Assembly (NCBI RefSeq): GCF_003664035.1
Contig: NZ_RCCK01000013.1
Span: forward strand, 372,001-436,000
Direction of reading: 5' to 3'
From: Pedobacter alluvionis
GTDB taxonomy: Bacteria; Bacteroidota; Bacteroidia; Sphingobacteriales; Sphingobacteriaceae
DNA: 64,000 nt
Shown here: positions 59,227 through 64,000 of the stretch, piece by piece
Numbering within the stretch: position 1 is the stretch's first letter
Layout: every line of letters begins with the position of its first letter
The notes under the pieces: generated by a model
Told to the model about the DNA's origin: nothing
The model's database searches: none
Seen by the model: the letters and a program-made list of their open reading frames with translations, nothing else
Position numbers and translations under genes: made by a program

Positions 59227-60063
59227 ATGTTATTTTCCAAGTCATCAAAATCATTATCTATTTCCGCTTTTTCTCTGGTACTCATTTTATCTGCCTGCGG
59301 AAGCAGCAAATACGCTGCAACTGAAAAAATCTATAAGGAAAAGGCGAAAGATTTTTCGAAAATAATAAACACTACGCCGCCTGTTGGTCAACTTTACGAT
59401 TCTTTAGAAGCATCAAATCAGGAATGGATTGGTTCTGTAAATTTTGGGATACGTAAGCCAAATTTTGTAGTGATTCACCATACCGCTCAGGATAGTTTGG
59501 CACAAACTGTTAAAACTTTTTTTTCCACTAAAGCAGGTACCAGCGCACATTACGTAATTAGTCGTGATGGTAAAGTAGTGCATATGGTGAATGATTATTT
59601 ACGTGCAAACCATGCTGGCGTGAGTAAATGGGGAAAAGATACCGACCTGAATTCTTCATCAATTGGTATTGAACTGGATAATAATGGCTTAACAGATCCC
59701 TGGCCCGATGCTCAGATCAATAGCTTGTTAAAGTTGTTGGCAACTTTAAAGAAAACATACGGGATCCCTACTGCAAATTTTATCGGCCATGCTGATATTG
59801 CACCTAAACGTAAAAATGATCCAAAAAACTTCCCATGGAAAAAACTGGCCGATAAAGGTTTTGGTTATTGGTATGATGATGTGCTGAAAAACCCACCGGC
59901 AGATTTTAATACCGAAATGGCCCTAAAATATATTGGTTATGATACGAGCAATCTTGCTGCCGCAATTACCGCTTTCAAAATCCATTTTATCCAGAGTGAT
60001 ATTACGCCGACCTTAACACCAGTAGATATTTTGGTACTTTATAATGTGTATACGAAGTATTAG
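59227..60063 (+). CDS. N-acetylmuramoyl-L-alanine amidase, lipoprotein (AmiD-like)
   Basis: 278 residues. Lipobox LSACGSS near 20-26. The Amidase_2 zinc fold shows the first His in FVVIHHTAQD, the Glu in SSIGIELDNNG, the second His in FIGHADIAPKRKNDP and the Asp ligand in that run. A C-terminal helical region (about 215-278) may bind peptidoglycan. It hydrolyses the bond between muramic acid and the peptide stem. Divergent from the M49-like gene. Confidence 0.93.
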   Translation: MLFSKSSKSLSISAFSLVLILSACGSSKYAATEKIYKEKAKDFSKIINTTPPVGQLYDSLEASNQEWIGSVNFGIRKPNFVVIHHTAQDSLAQTVKTFFSTKAGTSAHYVISRDGKVVHMVNDYLRANHAGVSKWGKDTDLNSSSIGIELDNNGLTDPWPDAQINSLLKLLATLKKTYGIPTANFIGHADIAPKRKNDPKNFPWKKLADKGFGYWYDDVLKNPPADFNTEMALKYIGYDTSNLAAAITAFKIHFIQSDITPTLTPVDILVLYNVYTKY

Positions 60064-60373
60064 GTGGGGGCTTTAAACGTAGACTACACTCGTGCCGTCA
60101 TCCTGGGGGGTAATTTTTATAAAAATCATATAGAGACAGAGGAGTTTTTTTGCAGTGATAGGCAATGACGACTCTTTCTTAAGAGATTTGTCAAAGGTAG
60201 TTCGTTCAGGATCTTTAAAAGTGGAATAAGTCCGAAGTTTATGGCGCAAACAAGGCTAATATTTGCTACACCACATTCTTCTCGGGCATGCATTTGCAGC
60301 CAAATTCTAGCACACAAAAAACACGGATAAATCTGTGTTCATCCGTGTTTATCTGTGGCCAAAAAAGCAAAAA
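60064..60373. other. Intergenic region with a CCACAGAT-type half-repeat
   Basis: No gene; the frame at 60126-60317 lacks family signs. At 60317-60360 lies ACACGGATAAATCTGTGTTC and ATCCGTGTTTATCTGTGGCC, a half copy of the repeat at 35044. Confidence 0.65.
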
Positions 60374-62029
60374 CTAGTTTGGCTTCTTAAATGTATCTTT
60401 AAGGGTTACTGTTCTATTGAAAACCAATTTATTGGCCGTAGAATCTTTATCTAAACAGAAATAACCTTTACGGATAAACTGGTAACGGCCATCCAAATCT
60501 GCATCAGCTAATGCTGGCTCGATATAAACATTGGGCAATACCGTTAAACTTTCAGGGTTTAAATAATCTTTAAAATCTCCTTCTTCAGCATCTGGTGTTT
60601 CTGAAGTAAATAAACGATCGTACAAACGGATTTCGGCAGTTTTGGCATGTGGAGCACTTACCCAATGGATGGTTCCTTTAACATTTACGCCGCTGGTATC
60701 GTTTCCGCTTTTGGATTCCGGAATATAAGTACAACGGATTTCAGTAACGTTTCCGTTTTCATCTTTCACAAAATCTTCGCATTTAACAATATAGGCGAAT
60801 TTTAAGCGTACCATTGCGCCAGGAGCCAGGCGGAACCATTTTTTTGCCGGCACTTCCATAAAATCTTCGCGTTCTATCCAAAGTTCGTTGCTGAAAGGGA
60901 TTACACGTGTGCCACCACCATCTTCAGCCTCCGGATTGTTTTCGCCGATTAAATCTTCTGTTCCTTTTTCGTAATTCGTAATCACCAATTTAATCGGATC
61001 TAAAACCGCCATTACGCGGTTAGCCGTTTTGTTTAAATCTTCGCGGATACAAAATTCCAATAAACTTAGCTCAATTAAGTTTTCGCGTTTGGCAATGCCA
61101 ATACGTTCGCAAAACTCACGAATGCTTTTTGGAGTAAAGCCTCTTCTTCGCAAACCGCTAATGGTAGGCATGCGCGGATCGTCCCATCCATTTACTAAGT
61201 TTTCGTTAACCAGTTGAAGAAGCTTGCGTTTACTCATTACCGTACTGGTAAGATTTAAACGGGCAAATTCATACTGTTTTGAAGGGAAAATCTCTAATTG
61301 TTCGATAAACCAATCGTACAGTTCACGGTGTGAAACATATTCCAGTGTACAAATAGAGTGCGTGATGTTTTCGATACTATCACTTTGTCCGTGGGCAAAA
61401 TCGTACATTGGGTAAATGCACCATTTGTTGCCTGTACGGTGGTGTTCGGCATGTTTGATACGATAGATAATCGGATCGCGCATTAACATATTTGGACTCG
61501 CCATATCGATTTTAGCCCGCAAAATATAAGCACCATCAGGAAATTCGCCATTTTTCATTTTCGTAAAAAGGTCTAAATTTTCTTCAATGCTACGGTTACG
61601 ATATGGACTATCTTGTCCTGGTTCAGTTGGCGTACCTTTTAAGGCTGCAATTTCATCTGCAGCGCTCTCATCAACATAAGCCAAACCTTTTTCGATCAGC
61701 TTAACGGCAAAACCATATAAGTCATCAAAATAATCTGAGGCATATAATTCATTTTTCCAGTTAAAACCCAACCACCTGATATCTTCCTGCTGACTGTTTA
61801 CATATTCTGTTTTTTCCGTAACCGGATTGGTATCGTCAAAACGCAGATTGGTATAGCCGCCGTATTTTTGTGTTAGTCCGAAATTTAAGCATATTGCTTT
61901 CGCGTGGCCGATGTGTAAATAACCATTAGGTTCAGGCGGGAAACGCGTAACCAATGTTTCATACTTACCACTATTTAAGTCGTTCTCAACAATTTCTTCA
62001 ATAAAGTTCAATGACTTTTCTTCACTCAT
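60374..62029 (-). CDS. glnS: Glutaminyl-tRNA synthetase
   Basis: 551 residues, usual length. Class I signatures: HIGH as LHIGHAK near 39-42 and the KMSKS-type motif as VMSKRKL near 266. PEPNGYLHIGHAKAICLNFG and FDDTNP are typical of GlnRS/GluRS, and RFPPEPNG distinguishes GlnRS. The C-terminal anticodon-binding barrels cover about 340-551. Having GlnRS means Gln-tRNA is charged directly. TACATTTG at 62052-62059 on this strand may be its -7 element. Confidence 0.97.
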   Translation of the reverse strand: MSEEKSLNFIEEIVENDLNSGKYETLVTRFPPEPNGYLHIGHAKAICLNFGLTQKYGGYTNLRFDDTNPVTEKTEYVNSQQEDIRWLGFNWKNELYASDYFDDLYGFAVKLIEKGLAYVDESAADEIAALKGTPTEPGQDSPYRNRSIEENLDLFTKMKNGEFPDGAYILRAKIDMASPNMLMRDPIIYRIKHAEHHRTGNKWCIYPMYDFAHGQSDSIENITHSICTLEYVSHRELYDWFIEQLEIFPSKQYEFARLNLTSTVMSKRKLLQLVNENLVNGWDDPRMPTISGLRRRGFTPKSIREFCERIGIAKRENLIELSLLEFCIREDLNKTANRVMAVLDPIKLVITNYEKGTEDLIGENNPEAEDGGGTRVIPFSNELWIEREDFMEVPAKKWFRLAPGAMVRLKFAYIVKCEDFVKDENGNVTEIRCTYIPESKSGNDTSGVNVKGTIHWVSAPHAKTAEIRLYDRLFTSETPDAEEGDFKDYLNPESLTVLPNVYIEPALADADLDGRYQFIRKGYFCLDKDSTANKLVFNRTVTLKDTFKKPN

Positions 62030-62145
62030 AAAAACCTGTAAATTAGGAATGCAAATGTAAAAAGATTAGTCCAATTCTACTTGTTTTAGTTAATGATTAA
62101 TTTGAGAGCCAAAATTGATACATTTACATCAACTTAATATGAATG

Positions 62146-62565
62146 ATGAGCAAAGTATTAAATCGGCCTATCCGCGTTTTAGTAGCTAAAGTTGGATTAG
62201 ATGGCCATGACAGAGGGGCTAAAGTAATCGCAACTTCCTTAAGAGATGCCGGCATGGAAGTAATTTATACCGGCCTGCGCCAAACGCCGGAAATGGTGGT
62301 GAATACAGCGCTTCAGGAGGATGTTGATGCCATCGGGATTTCTATCCTATCGGGAGCACACATGACGGTTTTTCCAAAGATTATTCATTTTATGAAAGAA
62401 AAACAGTTAGATGATGTGTTATTAACCGGCGGCGGGATTATCCCTGAAGCAGATCGGTTAAAACTGGCAGGCATGGGGGTTGGAGAGCTATTTCCTCCAG
62501 GTACAACGATGGCCAGTATTGTAGAATATATTCAGAATTGGGTTACAGAAAACAGAAATTTTTAA
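62146..62565 (+). CDS. Stand-alone cobalamin-binding subunit of a methylmalonyl-CoA-mutase type enzyme
   Basis: 139 residues from the ATG at 62146 (an ATG at 62143 is also possible). The B12-binding signature is intact: LDGHDRGAKV (D-x-H-x-x-G), the SILSGAH loop and the GGGIIPEAD segment. This corresponds to the C-terminal B12 domain of acyl-CoA mutases as a separate protein. The large subunit is not within the window. It lies 3 bp before the enoyl-CoA hydratase gene, which suggests a role in branched-chain or propionate-type acyl-CoA metabolism. Confidence 0.92.
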   Translation: MSKVLNRPIRVLVAKVGLDGHDRGAKVIATSLRDAGMEVIYTGLRQTPEMVVNTALQEDVDAIGISILSGAHMTVFPKIIHFMKEKQLDDVLLTGGGIIPEADRLKLAGMGVGELFPPGTTMASIVEYIQNWVTENRNF

Positions 62566-62568
62566 GCT

Positions 62569-63348
62569 ATGGCATACCAGAATTTAATCTCAGAAATAAA
62601 AGAAAACATTTTATACGTTACTATCAATCGCGAAAGGGCGTTAAATGCCTTAAATAAAGAAACTTTGGCCGAACTGGCAGATGTAATTGCTTATGCAGGT
62701 AAAACTGAGGAGGTAAGAGGTGTTATTTTAACCGGAGCAGGTGAAAAAGCCTTTGTTGCAGGGGCTGATATTAAAGAGTTCTCTGATTATAGCGGTAAAC
62801 AGGGAGAAGATTTAGCAAAACTTGGTCACGATCAGGTTTTTAATGCCATTGAAAATTCTCCAAAGCCATTTATTGCAGCCATAAATGGATTTGCTTTAGG
62901 TGGAGGATTGGAGTTGGCAATGGCATGCCACATGCGCATTGCATCAGATCATGCGAAATTAGGGCTGCCGGAAGTTACTTTAGGGTTGATCCCTGGTTAT
63001 GGAGGTACCCAACGCCTCACCCAATTGGTTGGAAAAGGTAAAGCAATAGAAATGATTACGACCGCAAACATGATTACTGCTTCAGTGGCAGAAAAAATAG
63101 GCCTTGTAAATTATGTTGTTCCACAACCTGATCTGATTAGTAAGGCTGAAGAAATACTAAATGCGATTAAGCAACGTGCACCGCTGGCCGTTTCGGCTGC
63201 AATAAAGGCTGTTGTCTCAGCAGTAAATAACAACAATGGCTACGCTACCGAAATTGAAGAATTTGGTAAATGTTTTGAAACAGCCGATTTTAAGGAGGGC
63301 GTAACGGCGTTTGTTGAAAAGAGAAAAGCAAATTTTTCTGGAAAGTAG
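62569..63348 (+). CDS. Enoyl-CoA hydratase/isomerase (crotonase family)
   Basis: 259 residues. The oxyanion hole lies in VAGADIKEFSD near 64-74 and NGFALGGGLELAMACH. Both catalytic glutamates of true hydratases are there: one in GGGLELAMACH, near 117, and one in LGLPEVTLGLIPGYGGTQRL near 137. It should hydrate trans-2-enoyl-CoA. Coupled to the B12-binding subunit gene (3-bp gap), so probably one operon. Confidence 0.95.
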   Translation: MAYQNLISEIKENILYVTINRERALNALNKETLAELADVIAYAGKTEEVRGVILTGAGEKAFVAGADIKEFSDYSGKQGEDLAKLGHDQVFNAIENSPKPFIAAINGFALGGGLELAMACHMRIASDHAKLGLPEVTLGLIPGYGGTQRLTQLVGKGKAIEMITTANMITASVAEKIGLVNYVVPQPDLISKAEEILNAIKQRAPLAVSAAIKAVVSAVNNNNGYATEIEEFGKCFETADFKEGVTAFVEKRKANFSGK

Positions 63349-63496
63349 TATCGATGTAGTATTAATTTTACTTTTTGCATCACAAAAATGTTGCAAAAGC
63401 TTTTCAATACAAATTTTTTTGAGTAAATTGTTATTTAATTATTAACCCTTGAGTATTTATCGCTGCATATGGGTTTTTATACTAATAACGCTACTC

Positions 63497-64000
63497 ATGA
63501 AAAAGAAGATACTCATTGTTGACGATGAAATTAGTCTCGGCTTATTGCTTTACAAATTTTTAACTAAAAAAGGATTTCATGTTTCGAATGTAACAACAGG
63601 TAAAAAGGCTTTACAAGCCCTTGAAAAGGAGCGTTTCGATTTGGTATTGTGTGATTATCGCTTGGATGATACAGATGGGAAAGAGATTTTAATCCACCTT
63701 AAGGAGAACTATCCAAACACGGGTGTGATTATTATTACAGGTTACTCTGATATTAAACTTGCCGTAGAATTGATAAAACTGGGGGCTTATGATTATATTG
63801 TGAAGCCGCTCTACCCGGATGAAATTTTAAATACCATAAATAAAGCCCTGGAAACCCATGGAACACTAAAATCACCTAAAAATTTTGAAAGTATTAGTGG
63901 CAATGTCATTTCCGATGCGCTAAATTGCCCGGAGTATATAAATGGGGAGAGCAACGCCTCAGCTTTATTGCTGAAACAAATCCAACTCATTGCGAAAACA
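63497..64000 (+). CDS. NtrC-family response regulator (partial, cut by window end)
   Basis: The ATG at 63497 opens a frame that runs to the window end, 168 residues. Receiver: KILIVDDE, phosphoacceptor Asp in LVLCDYRLDD near 54, IIITGYSDI and Lys in YIVKPLYPDEIL near 106. After a linker, YINGESNASALLLKQIQLIAKT matches the start of a sigma-54 AAA+ domain (typically YIVGES...QIELVAPT), so the cut-off remainder should hold the GAFTGA-type ATPase and a helix-turn-helix. Confidence 0.9.
   Translation, partial: MKKKILIVDDEISLGLLLYKFLTKKGFHVSNVTTGKKALQALEKERFDLVLCDYRLDDTDGKEILIHLKENYPNTGVIIITGYSDIKLAVELIKLGAYDYIVKPLYPDEILNTINKALETHGTLKSPKNFESISGNVISDALNCPEYINGESNASALLLKQIQLIAKT

Noticed and set aside
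59114..59254. Extended N-terminus of the M49-like gene
   Set aside because: The added 47 residues lack signal character and overlap the divergent amidase gene; the ATG at 59113 gives a proper lipoprotein signal.
60126..60317. 63-residue minus-strand frame
   Set aside because: No motif, in repeat-rich DNA.
1..64000. tRNA, rRNA, complete insertion sequence or prophage
   Set aside because: No T-loop GGTTCGAATCC-type sequence, rRNA wording, transposase motif or phage structural gene was noticed on reading.

Overview
The window looks like a chromosomal segment of a Sphingobacteriaceae-type Bacteroidetes, most like Pedobacter. This placement is inferred from protein flavour and was not tested by any search. 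Support comes from TonB-dependent receptors and type-3 outer-membrane barrels, DUF4407 and DUF6266 family proteins, a LytS/LytTR pair, CarB without its C-terminal MGS domain, weak ribosome binding sites, and promoter-like sequences of the Bacteroidetes form TTTG-N19-TAnnTTTG. No rRNA, tRNA, CRISPR array or intact insertion sequence was seen.

Layout. 1-4116 (+): a ter-type stress cluster, made of the end of an unrecognised gene, a protein with a proline-rich tail, two TerD proteins, a membrane-anchored OmpA-like protein and a small membrane protein. 4188-11715 (mostly -): accessory ground, with a DUF6266 protein, an 11-bp phased GGTAA array, an HNH nuclease overlapping a 52-residue zinc-ribbon gene, gene remnants, a secreted SNase-like nuclease, a vWA protein with two membrane partners, a YidD-like protein and a frameshifted small gene. 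11716-17430: an orphan HsdR_N-like nuclease, a two-component pair with a TPR lipoprotein kinase preceded by a small secreted peptide gene, a structured intergenic region, a two-TM protein of unknown function and a possible LanB fragment.

17547-24074 (-): a full thiamine operon thiS-thiC-tenI-like-thiE-thiG-thiH-thiF(rhodanese), with promoter, TPP riboswitch and attenuator-type terminator. A second TPP riboswitch at about 45986, with an unusually large P3 extension, precedes a TonB-dependent receptor (probably for thiamine or a precursor). That receptor is followed by a third ThiE-like protein, a DoxX-like membrane protein and a thiamine-pyrophosphokinase-like protein that seems to have lost its catalytic aspartates. 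With a NadR-like kinase just upstream, the 44.7-51.5 kb stretch reads as a salvage/uptake island complementing the biosynthetic operon.

24394-44478: mostly ordinary genes. They include an LRR-kinase fusion, DUF1349 protein, Crp-type regulator, aldose epimerase, pepT, M14 and M28 peptidases, rhomboid protease, dipeptide epimerase, rhodanese, DUF4407 protein and carB. 52165-64000: a TonB-dependent barrel, LytS/LytTR pair, M49-like peptidase, amidase, glnS, a stand-alone B12-binding protein with an enoyl-CoA hydratase, and the start of an NtrC-type regulator cut by the window end.

Intergenic DNA carries several families of dispersed palindromic repeats (TCGTCATTTCGA type, CCACAGAT type, CGTTCC/GGAACG type). 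All functions are read from sequence by eye; no database search was possible.
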